A DNA stretch of 64,000 bases from assembly GCF_019468565.1 (NCBI RefSeq), contig NZ_CP080521.1, forward strand, positions 7,378,001 to 7,442,000, written 5' to 3'. Shown here in pieces: positions 7,822-15,651 of the stretch (the first letter of the stretch is position 1; every line of letters begins with the position of its first letter). The notes under the pieces are model-generated. The model had not been told where the DNA came from, did no database searches, and saw only the letters and a program-made list of their open reading frames with translations. A program made the position numbers and the translations under genes. The stretch comes from Pseudonocardia sp. DSM 110487 (GTDB lineage: Bacteria; Actinomycetota; Actinomycetes; Mycobacteriales; Pseudonocardiaceae).

Positions 7822-8696
7822 TCACACCTGCCCGGTGAAGATGGCTGGCTCGCCGAGGAAGCCGGGGGTGACCTCGAGCTGGAGCTCGTCCGCCGCCTCC
7901 CTGAGCGACAACGCGATGGTGAACATGGTCGACTTACCGGGCAGCACCGTCCCGGCGGGGTTCTCGCTGCCACCGTTAGCGCTGTCGAAGATCCTCGACA
8001 CCTGGCGCCCACCGTGCGTGGCGTTCACCACCGTCATCACGGCGTCGTAGGGCTCCTCGGACCCGTTGACTACGGTGATGTCAAAACGTGATGGCGTGGT
8101 CGCCGTCGTGGCTCGCCGCATACCGACTCGGCTTGTACGGCTGAGGCGCGGCGACCTCGACGGCGAGCCCGTCGTCGAACGTGACTCGCTGTCCGAACGC
8201 TGCGACCGCCGGCGCAGCAGCGCCGGCAGGCCGCTCGGCCTCGATCGCGGGCTGCTGCCCATCCGGCCCGGGCACCGGCGGGGCGGCGATGGGCGCCGGG
8301 CTGGACAGGTCCTCGGCGAGCTGGTCGACCGCCCCGAACACGATGGTGATCCCCCAGACACCAAGTGCCAACGCGCCCGCCCCCAACAGCAGACCGGTCA
8401 TCGCGGTCGTCCCGTTGGTAGCCATGCCCTTGCGAACGCGCGACCAGCCGACGAGAGCGAGCGGAATGGCGACCAAGGCGCAGATCACGGCGATGAACCC
8501 GGTCAGCGGGACAAGACCGAACAAGATCCCGACGGGCGCGATGATGGCGGCGGCCAAGCCGAAGCCATTCCTAGCCGCCGGCGCCGCGGGCTGCGTCAGC
8601 CCAGCAGTGCCAGCGTGCCGCGGCGCAAAGCCGTACGGATCGGCAATGGCGCGGCCTCGGGCGTCCGCTTCGGCGACCTCTCGCTCGGCGCGCATC
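7822..8696 (-). pseudogene. DUF4190-type membrane protein with a DUF4352-like outer domain, one frameshift
   Basis: From ATG 8696 the product has a short PYGFAP-type proline-rich N-terminus and two hydrophobic segments typical of DUF4190 (IIAPVGILFGLVPLTGF and a second before VFGAVDQL). An outer part follows with FDDGLAVEVAAPQPYKPS and, after a frame change, FDITVVNGSEEPYDA, which is DUF4352-like. The break lies at about 8081-8090, where an extra T in a TTTT run ends the first frame; removing one T joins the halves as HAITFDITVVNG. The intact protein would be about 290 residues, anchored and facing outside. A single homopolymer slip could be a sequencing error, in which case the gene may be intact. 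Confidence 0.6.
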
Positions 8697-9215
8697 CGAC
8701 CGGTCGCGGGCTGACGGGGGCCGCACCCGGAACGCCAGCGGCGCGGTCGTCTGAAGAGGCGATCGGCATCAGCGCGCGACTCCTCGACCAGCACGGGCGC
8801 CGGATCGCTCTCGAACGCGGCGTCGTGGGTCTCGCGGCCAAGGTAGACCGAGACGAGTCCGATGAGGACGAAGATCAGGAGGAACAGCGCCACCGATAGG
8901 TAGGCGCCCAACCATGCGAGTAGCGCGGTAGCGATGAGTCGGGTCAGCCCGCCGATCGGGTCGGAGCTGGTGCGCGCGAGGGTGATCCCGGTGCTGCGGC
9001 TCTGCGTGTCGAACAGCTCGGCCAGGTACACGCCCGACGCCGACAGCAGGACCTTCATCCCGAACCCGTACGCCAGCACCAACGCGCCGATGACCAGCGC
9101 GGGCTCACGCGTGTTGAGCAGCCAGAAGACCCGGGAACGCGAAGACGAGGTAGACCGGGCGACGGCCCACCCTGTCGCACGGCATGCCGACGAGCGGGAT
9201 GATCCCTCGGGAGTT
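8697..9215 (-). pseudogene. MFS (metabolite:H+ symporter-type) transporter C-terminal fragment
   Basis: Reads VYLAELFDTQSRSTGITLAR and then IATALLAWLGAYLSVALFLL to RETHDAAFE, the last helices and closing ETR-type motif of MHS-family major facilitator transporters. A short upstream block, VGMPCDRVGRRPVYLVFAF, in another frame matches the D-R-x-GRR loop of the same family. The first half of the protein is missing. The frame runs without a stop into the DUF4190 protein downstream, giving a chimeric open frame of nearly 400 codons that is unlikely to be a real protein. Confidence 0.6.
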
Positions 9216-9703
9216 TTCCGAAACGGGCCCACGGACGGCGGTCGGTGTTCTACTGTCGGTCACCGTCCGCAACTCCTGCTCGACACCCACTCGTGCCGAA
9301 TGTTCCGTGTCGACTGCCAAGCTCCGCTTGACAGCGTCACTGCGCTCCCGGCACTCAGAAGCCAATGGAGTGACGCATGTATGACATCGAGCGTCAACGG
9401 CCTCGCAGCGATTTGGGCCCTGGCGCCCGCACCCGTCGGCCAGGAAGACGGATCGCGGGCTCCAGACATCGGGGGCGCATTCGGTCGAATTCTGGAACGG
9501 GCTGACACAGCGGCGGCAGATGCGGGGCGCGATGGAGATCGCCGAACAGATGGCGGCTTCATCGACGCTGCCGATACCGTCCCGCGCTCCGAAGAAATGC
9601 CACGTCGTCGTCGGCGTCGACCCATCGCCAAGGGCAGGCCGAATTGCATGGGTCCACGCCGTAGATGCGTCAGGAGACAGGTTCCCGAATATCAGAGAAG
9701 CAG
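9216..9703. other. No supported gene
   Basis: Only short overlapping frames are present, with no recognisable protein. A frame from ATG 9378 (behind GGAG) gives 42 basic residues. A frame through 9487-9738 reads VEFWNGLTQRRQMRGAMEIA, but no family could be assigned. The stretch separates the MFS fragment from the lanthipeptide promoter and may be the left edge of the imported segment. Confidence 0.4.
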
Positions 9704-9732
9704 TTGACTCACCGAATCAGCTCCCATACTAT
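9704..9732 (+). promoter_or_regulatory. Sigma-70-type promoter of the lanthipeptide operon
   Basis: TTGACT (9704-9709), a spacer of exactly 17 bases, and TACTAT (9727-9732). This predicts transcription from about 9739, a leader of about 43 bases, and then the precursor gene with GGGGGAAA before ATG 9783. It is the best vegetative-type promoter match noticed in the window and implies expression without a cluster-specific activator; no regulator gene is present in the cluster. Confidence 0.7.
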
Positions 9733-9782
9733 GAATAGTGCAGGAGCGTCACTCACAACGAGACAGAATTGGGGGAAACGCC

Positions 9783-10004
9783 ATGACAGAAGCAGTTGTG
9801 ACCGATCGGGATCCGATCGGCACCCTGAAGTTCGAGGCGGAGACTGTCAAGCGCTTCAGTAGCGCACGCCCGGTGACTACGCAAGCAGTAACGGACCTGA
9901 CGTGCGATACAGACTTGTGCAACCCCTCATGGCAGGATTGCACGTCCATCGAAATCTGCGGAGAGCCGGAGCCGACCACCATCTGCCCGCAGCGGGTTTA
10001 CTAG
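9783..10004 (+). CDS. lanA: Class I lanthipeptide precursor peptide (LanA)
   Basis: A 73-residue precursor. The first 30 or so residues (MTEAVVTDRDPIGTLKFEAE then TVKRFSSARP) are charged and lack cysteine, as expected for a leader. The C-terminal part is rich in Cys, Ser and Thr: Cys41, 46, 53, 59 and 68, with Thr32, 33, 37, 40, 43, 54, 65, 66 and Ser49, 55 as candidates for dehydration. Up to five (methyl)lanthionine rings are possible. The usual FNLD leader box is not obvious; LKFEAETV is the nearest candidate. Core aspartates (38, 42, 44, 52) are possible targets for the neighbouring methyltransferase. The start is ATG 9783 behind GGGGGAAA. The leader cleavage site is unknown and no dedicated protease is encoded in the cluster. 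Confidence 0.82.
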   Translation: MTEAVVTDRDPIGTLKFEAETVKRFSSARPVTTQAVTDLTCDTDLCNPSWQDCTSIEICGEPEPTTICPQRVY

Positions 10005-10049
10005 TCGACCTGCAGATAACGCGCAGATTGGGGCACACCTCGTGAGACC

Positions 10050-10091
10050 GTGCCGCCGGGCATCCGAACTAATTGGGTTCCCCGGCGGCAC
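10050..10091 (+). terminator. Hairpin after the precursor gene, likely attenuator or mRNA-stabilising stem
   Basis: GTGCCGCCGGG (10050-10060) pairs perfectly with CCCGGCGGCAC (10081-10091) across a 20-base loop. No T-run follows, so it is a weak terminator at most. It lies between lanA and the enzyme genes, where lanthipeptide operons often carry a partial terminator that keeps precursor mRNA in excess. Confidence 0.7.
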
Positions 10092-10166
10092 GCGTCATGG
10101 CGAGCACTTACCGAGCATCCCGTCGGCGACCGTTGCCGGCGAGGGATATACGAATGGCGTGACAAC

Positions 10167-11357
10167 ATGGCCTCCAGGCAACAAGCCCGAACCCGCTACA
10201 ATGACTCCGTATTGCGGTCCGTCGAGGCCGTTGGGGGTCCGATATCCGATCTGGTGCGAGAGGCGTTTACGGCGACCGACCGGGCAGCGTTCATCAACGG
10301 CTACTATGCGCCGAGCGGCGGAAAGTACCAGTGGTTCGAATTCTCGAACTCGAATCCTTCGCAGGACGGCCTGGAGCGGATCTACAGCAATGCTCCGCTG
10401 ACGACGCAGTTCGACCCGGTGACCAGACGCCCGACAAGCTCGTCCTCAATGCCCGGCCTGATGGTGTCCATGCTACAGGCACTCGGCGCCCAGCCCGGCG
10501 AGACCGTTGTTGAAATCGGAACCGGAACCGGCTATAACGCCGCCCTGCTATCGGCCATCGTCGGCGCCCGCGGGCGCGTCTACTCTTTCGAGTCCTCACC
10601 AGATATCGCCGAAGCGGCACGGTCGAACCTCGGCCGCGCTGGCTGCCGAAACGTCGTCGTCATCAACGCCGACGATATCACGGCGAGTCGCCCGGCGGTC
10701 GCCGACCGAATGATCGTGACAGCAGGTTTCCCCTGCATACCGGCTTCCTGGTGGGACGGCATCGTGGACGGCGGCGTCGTCGTCGTTCCGCTCCGGCAAG
10801 GACCGGGGCACCCGCTGGTACGACTGACGAAGAATGCCGCTGCTGCCCGGTGGGATGGCACCTATGTCTCGTACGCCGACTTCATGCCGGCGGTGGGGCC
10901 CGGCATCAGCGAGCTGCACACCGCGCTGCGGGTCGTCCGTGTTGACGGCCCCGGGAACCTGAAGTCATCGCCAACGGACCTGTCGAAGGCGAGAGACTTG
11001 TTCGACGTGAAGTTCTTTGCATCGCTCGAATGCGACCAGGTCGAAAACGCGGTTGTCGTGGCTGCTGACGGCGCGAAGCTGGCCACTGGGTTCGGACTCT
11101 CGACGGACGAGAACGAGTCGACCGCGCTCGCTGTTCCCGGTGCCATCGTGTCCACCGGACCGGAGGGCGACGGGCTGCGGGACAGGCTCCTCGGAATAAT
11201 CGAGGAATGGCAGCGACTCGGTCGGCCGCGGGTTGCGGACTTCACGGTCCGGATACCGCGAGACAACGGAATCGACGCCGATACCGAGGACGTCTCCGGA
11301 TGGCGCACGCGAGTTGGTAAGGTATCCCTCACGGTCCGGCCGCGTAGTCGCCCGTGA
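10167..11357 (+). CDS. PIMT-type O-methyltransferase of a lanthipeptide cluster (LanS_A/OlvS_A-like)
   Basis: A SAM-dependent methyltransferase of 396 residues related to protein-L-isoaspartate O-methyltransferase. SAM motif I is VVEIGTGTGYNAALL from about residue 114, and the PCMT-type post-motif block MIVTAGFPCIPASWWDGIVD with GGVVVVPL follows. Ordinary PIMTs are near 210 residues; the extra C-terminal 180 or so residues match the enlarged enzymes found in class I lanthipeptide clusters. In the olivapeptin system such an enzyme methylates a core aspartate, which cyclises to succinimide and opens to isoaspartate. The same backbone change is inferred here. ATG 10167 is chosen because homology begins near it, although its ribosome site is poor; GTG 10050 lies inside the upstream hairpin. 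It overlaps lanC by GTGA. Confidence 0.85.
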   Translation: MASRQQARTRYNDSVLRSVEAVGGPISDLVREAFTATDRAAFINGYYAPSGGKYQWFEFSNSNPSQDGLERIYSNAPLTTQFDPVTRRPTSSSSMPGLMVSMLQALGAQPGETVVEIGTGTGYNAALLSAIVGARGRVYSFESSPDIAEAARSNLGRAGCRNVVVINADDITASRPAVADRMIVTAGFPCIPASWWDGIVDGGVVVVPLRQGPGHPLVRLTKNAAAARWDGTYVSYADFMPAVGPGISELHTALRVVRVDGPGNLKSSPTDLSKARDLFDVKFFASLECDQVENAVVVAADGAKLATGFGLSTDENESTALAVPGAIVSTGPEGDGLRDRLLGIIEEWQRLGRPRVADFTVRIPRDNGIDADTEDVSGWRTRVGKVSLTVRPRSRP

Positions 11358-12565
11358 ACTGGAAACCACTCCTCGAAGGCAAAGACGCATCGGCCGCGAT
11401 CATCGCCGCTCAGCGCTTGGCCGGTCTGGCGGTAACGACGCTGGCCGATCGTGCGCGGACCTCCACTCACCCGGGTTCGGTCGGTCTGGCAGGCGGCTTG
11501 GCGGGTGCGGTCGTCCACGACCAGTACGTGGCGGCCTACCACGGGAAGCGCAATCGGGAGGCTCGTTCCCGCCTCGAACTTCTTGCGCAGCGGGTCACCA
11601 GTGATCCGGCCATCAGCCCGTCTCTCTTCACCGGACACAGCGGTGCCCTCTGGGCGCTGGCCCGCACGAGCCCGACGCATGCCATGACTGTGGACGGACT
11701 GCGCAACGCTCTGGTCGACGGACTCACCGGCGGCGTGGATCGACCTACCGAACACGAGTTCGACCTCATTCGAGGGATGGCTGGCGTTGTCCAGTTGGCG
11801 CGAGTACTCATTTCCACGTCCAGCACGCGGCGAAACCATTGTCGCAGTGCCGGGTGGCTCGTTGACAGCCTGGACCCGGCCGGATACTGGAGGACGCCAG
11901 TGAGATCGTCACGCCGCGCGGTCATACCATCAGTGGCGGATGAGTACTACGTCGACTGGGGTATTGCCCACGGATGTTCCGGTGCGGCGGCCACGCTGGT
12001 GCGGTACGCAGCGGATCTCGGCAACCGCACCGCAGCCACCACAATACTGACTTCCGTCACTTCGGCGCTGGATCGGCACTCGACCCGGGATGACGAACAC
12101 CCGCGACCAGCCGTGCGGCTGCCACGATTCAGCGGGCCGAAGGGCGTCGAGCACGAGAGATCATTCGCCTGGTGCTACGGGGAAGCCGGGGTCGGCGCGG
12201 CCATCGGCCTGTGCTGGCTCAGCGCCGGGCGGCCGGCCGAGGCCACACGATGGCTCGAGATCGCGCTCGCTGGCATCAAGCGCGGACTTCAGGCAGGCGA
12301 CCGTCTCATGCCGGGCCTGTGTCACGGCGCGGCCGGCTTGCTCATGATCGCGGCCCGCCTGTTCAACGCGACCGAGGACGAGCGGTTTCTCACGTTGGGT
12401 CAACAGCTCGCTGATGCGTTGACCGGCATAGCCCACGACCATACTGCCCTGGTGCGCAGAACCGGATATGGCCTCCTCGAAGGAGCGCTTGGCGTTACAC
12501 TCGCGTTGTCGCTGGCCGCAAGCGATGTGGAACCGACCTGGGATTCCGTCTTCTGCCTGTCATGA
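11354..12565 (+). CDS. lanC: Lanthionine cyclase LanC
   Basis: Zinc-dependent cyclase that adds Cys thiols to dehydroalanine and dehydrobutyrine to form (methyl)lanthionine rings. The 403-residue length is normal. All expected residues are visible: His206 in WGIAHGCSG (NisC His212 equivalent), and zinc ligands Cys274 in AWCYGEAG, and Cys323 and His324 in GLCHGAAG. The alpha-toroid repeats are recognisable as G-x-x-G motifs (LFTGHSGALWAL, IRGMAGVVQLAR, YGLLEGALGVTLAL). The GTG start overlaps the methyltransferase stop and the end overlaps lanB by ATGA, so the three enzymes are translationally coupled. It appears intact. Confidence 0.92.
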   Translation: MNWKPLLEGKDASAAIIAAQRLAGLAVTTLADRARTSTHPGSVGLAGGLAGAVVHDQYVAAYHGKRNREARSRLELLAQRVTSDPAISPSLFTGHSGALWALARTSPTHAMTVDGLRNALVDGLTGGVDRPTEHEFDLIRGMAGVVQLARVLISTSSTRRNHCRSAGWLVDSLDPAGYWRTPVRSSRRAVIPSVADEYYVDWGIAHGCSGAAATLVRYAADLGNRTAATTILTSVTSALDRHSTRDDEHPRPAVRLPRFSGPKGVEHERSFAWCYGEAGVGAAIGLCWLSAGRPAEATRWLEIALAGIKRGLQAGDRLMPGLCHGAAGLLMIAARLFNATEDERFLTLGQQLADALTGIAHDHTALVRRTGYGLLEGALGVTLALSLAASDVEPTWDSVFCLS

Positions 12566-15500
12566 GGACTACATTGGCTTCGACTCACAGTGCCGCTGCG
12601 GTTCTCCGCGTCACGTTGCTCGACCACAGCCAGGTCGCAAGCGTACTGGACGCTGTTGAACGCGAGGATCGGGACGCGCTCCGGGAAGTCTTGCAGGTCG
12701 GAGATTTTCGCGAAGCTGTCGAGGTGGCCGCGCCCGATCTCGGAAGACAGTTGGATCGGCTTGCCCTTGATGACCTCAGCCGAAAGAAGTTGGACCGACT
12801 GTATCGTGCGCTCTATCGATTCGGGATGCGTGCGCTCTTCCGGCCGACACCGTACGGGCTATTCAGCGGCGTTGGGTTTGCGCCGGTAGATGCGGTCGGC
12901 ACGCCGGGAGACGGGCACCCCTTCTGTCGGTGCGTCCGACCGTCGGCCAGTTGGGTACGGAACTTGTGTCACGAGGTTCGGGAGAACCCTACGGCGATCT
13001 CCGGGCTGCGTATCATCGGTAACCGATCGGTCTTCGATGACGGCGCACGCCTCGTCATCGCCTGCAACATCAAATCCGACGCTGAAGGTCTCATCATTTT
13101 CAATGACGTCGCCCTCATTCGGCGAATACTCCGCCACTGCACCGATTGGACAGCATATCCGGATGTCGTCCGGTTCATTGAATCCGCCACCGGCGCCGCC
13201 CGCAACGCCGTTGTTGCATACCTCGGGGACCTGATCGGGAACGGCGTTCTTTTGACAGAGCTCGATGACATACCAATGACATTCGACCCATTTTCCAGCC
13301 TGTTGTCCCTCGCCGGTGAGATGCGGTCAAGAGCCGGTGCGTCCCACCAGTACTGGGCTGATCTCGATGGGTCATTGCAGCGCGTGTCAGCTGCGGTGAA
13401 AAGAATAGATCGGTTCTCTTCCAACCAACCTGGCGCCTATCGGCGTAGTGTTGCCACGATGGCTGAGATCTCCAGTCAAGCTGTCGACCTGCACGTGGAC
13501 GCTGTAGCTGGCGCCCGTCTCGTTCGGCGCATCGAGTCCAGCCGTGTCATATTGCCCGGCGCGGAGCTCGAGCGCGCGGTGACGGCTGTTCGTACGATCT
13601 TCCCCATGGGACTTCACGAGAACGTCCTCGCCGTGAAGCGATGGATCGAGAAGCACTACGGGCCGGACCAGTTCGTCCCACTGGGCGAGGTATTCACTCC
13701 AGGCTCCGGTGTGGATCTGAGTGATGCTGCGCGTCAGCACGGCACGGCCGTCGGCCAGCCGCGCGGTGAAGTCGACCTGCATCAGTTCGTCGGGAGCGCC
13801 GAGAAGGTCGACGTCCAAGCTGCCGTGGCCGCGGCGCATCAGCGCTCGCCGTCGCTACCGACCCGCCCGCTGTCGCTCGCGCTGCTCAGATACCGGACCA
13901 TGCACGACAGTCGGCAGTGGGTCGAGTTCAAAGTCGCCGCCGCATCGATGGCGATTCTCGGGCGATTCAGCGGCCTCGACGACGGACTGCTGCAGATCTA
14001 CCGGGAGTTCGTTCTCCGACAGGAGGAGATCGACGACGGCGCAGTAATACGCGCCGAGGTAAGGGGACTTTATCGAGGCCGGGCGCAGAACGTAGCGATC
14101 CGTCCCACAATGCGACAGTTCTGCATCGACCTGGGCTCACCCACCCAAGGGAGGGATGCCTTCGGACGTGCGGTCACCTCGATACCTGTAAGCGATCTCG
14201 CACTCCGATCTCGCGGAAGATCCGTCGAGCTGTACAGTAGCTCACTGGGCCGACGCATCCTCCCGAGCATCGAGAACGCGCTGCGCTCACAAATGGCTGC
14301 ATATCCGATACTGCAGTTCCTTCACGGCCTTTCGGCCGAGGCTGGCGGTGCGGTGCAGTGGAACTGGGGCACCCTTGATCGCGCACCGTACCTGCCCCGG
14401 GTGACTTGCCGAGAGATCGTCCTCGCCCCTCGACAGTGGCGCATGCCCGTCGACGAGTTGCGCCCAGCCCTGCGGAAAGAGCGCATACCACGATTCATAG
14501 AGGTCCGACACGGGACGTTGCACGAGGTCCACGATCTCGGATCACGCTGTGGCATCGACGATGTAACGCGCCGTGCACTGAAAGACGGAACCGTCTCCTT
14601 CCGCGAGATCGGAATCTCGAACGGGAATCTAGAGAATACTACAACGTTCGAACGAGCTTCTCTTGTCGGATCATCACCCGGAGCCCGTGGACCACAGGAG
14701 CGGAATCATCCGGCCGCCAGCTCGATTATCGATCTTCGAACGGACGGCCGCTACTTCGGGCCGGGGTCGACCTGGCTGTCACTGCGGATATACATCTCCC
14801 TCAGCCGCATGAATTCGCTGGTGGGGCCGGTCGCCCAGTGCGTGGCCCAATGCATCGGCTCCGGCGCGGCGGACAGTTGGTTCTTCGTGCGATACACGGA
14901 CGGTGATCCGTACTTGCGTGTTCGCGTTCACGGAATGGACCCAGCTCGACTATGGGGCGCCGTCCTGCCCAGGCTGTACGAGACGGTAGCTAATTTGAGC
15001 CCGTCGATCTCCGTGATCGCCGATCGGTATACACGTGAGCTCGATCGGTATGGCGGGTCCTCGAGTATCGGCATCTGTGAAGAGTGGTTCCACTCCGACA
15101 GTGCGTACATTGTCGGGGATTTGATTGACAACGTCGACGCCCATCAAGTTGATCGCGCATTGTGGGAGATCGACACCCTATACGACCTCGCCGGCCTGTC
15201 GACGAGCGAGCGACGCAGCTTCGCGCGTCACTGCGAGATCTCCCGAGCGCGGGCTGCAACCCGGGCGGCGGTGGACGACGCCGGGCGGCGCTACCGTTCC
15301 ATGCAGATCGCTGCCGTGCAAGAAGGTTCATCCGCGAGTCTCCGACTGTCTCCCGAAGCCTTGACTTGGCGATCGAGCAGCGCGGCGTCGCTCAATTCCT
15401 TGCGAGATATCCTTGGCGGCTCGAGCGAGCAGTACGCGACAATCGTCCGAAGTTTCGTGCACATGCATTGTAATCGACTTTTCCCGCACGATTCCAACTA

Positions 15501-15573
15501 CTGGGAGGCGGTCTGCAGCTCGATACTTCGCCGAAGGTACGACTACTCGCTCAACAACCAGCTCGCGGTGTGA
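12562..15573 (+). CDS. lanB: Full-length lanthipeptide dehydratase LanB
   Basis: A 1003-residue class I dehydratase that glutamylates core Ser/Thr using glutamyl-tRNA and then eliminates glutamate. The N-terminal glutamylation domain shows the family block FGMRALFRPTPYGLFSGVGF at roughly residue 90. The C-terminal elimination (SpaB_C) domain has WFFVRYTDGDPYLRVRVHG near residue 773, YTRELDRYGG followed by EWFHSDSAY, and VHMHCNRL at 966-973, matching the Arg and His residues needed for elimination in NisB. Both activities are therefore in one chain, unlike split thiopeptide enzymes. The ATG start overlaps the lanC stop. No lesion was seen over 3 kb. It is less GC-rich than the flanking chromosome. 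Confidence 0.93.
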   Translation: MRTTLASTHSAAAVLRVTLLDHSQVASVLDAVEREDRDALREVLQVGDFREAVEVAAPDLGRQLDRLALDDLSRKKLDRLYRALYRFGMRALFRPTPYGLFSGVGFAPVDAVGTPGDGHPFCRCVRPSASWVRNLCHEVRENPTAISGLRIIGNRSVFDDGARLVIACNIKSDAEGLIIFNDVALIRRILRHCTDWTAYPDVVRFIESATGAARNAVVAYLGDLIGNGVLLTELDDIPMTFDPFSSLLSLAGEMRSRAGASHQYWADLDGSLQRVSAAVKRIDRFSSNQPGAYRRSVATMAEISSQAVDLHVDAVAGARLVRRIESSRVILPGAELERAVTAVRTIFPMGLHENVLAVKRWIEKHYGPDQFVPLGEVFTPGSGVDLSDAARQHGTAVGQPRGEVDLHQFVGSAEKVDVQAAVAAAHQRSPSLPTRPLSLALLRYRTMHDSRQWVEFKVAAASMAILGRFSGLDDGLLQIYREFVLRQEEIDDGAVIRAEVRGLYRGRAQNVAIRPTMRQFCIDLGSPTQGRDAFGRAVTSIPVSDLALRSRGRSVELYSSSLGRRILPSIENALRSQMAAYPILQFLHGLSAEAGGAVQWNWGTLDRAPYLPRVTCREIVLAPRQWRMPVDELRPALRKERIPRFIEVRHGTLHEVHDLGSRCGIDDVTRRALKDGTVSFREIGISNGNLENTTTFERASLVGSSPGARGPQERNHPAASSIIDLRTDGRYFGPGSTWLSLRIYISLSRMNSLVGPVAQCVAQCIGSGAADSWFFVRYTDGDPYLRVRVHGMDPARLWGAVLPRLYETVANLSPSISVIADRYTRELDRYGGSSSIGICEEWFHSDSAYIVGDLIDNVDAHQVDRALWEIDTLYDLAGLSTSERRSFARHCEISRARAATRAAVDDAGRRYRSMQIAAVQEGSSASLRLSPEALTWRSSSAASLNSLRDILGGSSEQYATIVRSFVHMHCNRLFPHDSNYWEAVCSSILRRRYDYSLNNQLAV

Positions 15574-15651
15574 TGTGTCGTATCGGCAGTGTGGGTCGAC
15601 ATGCCCCTTCAAGGCGAATTCGGGACAGATCAGCGAATCGGGGAGAACAGT

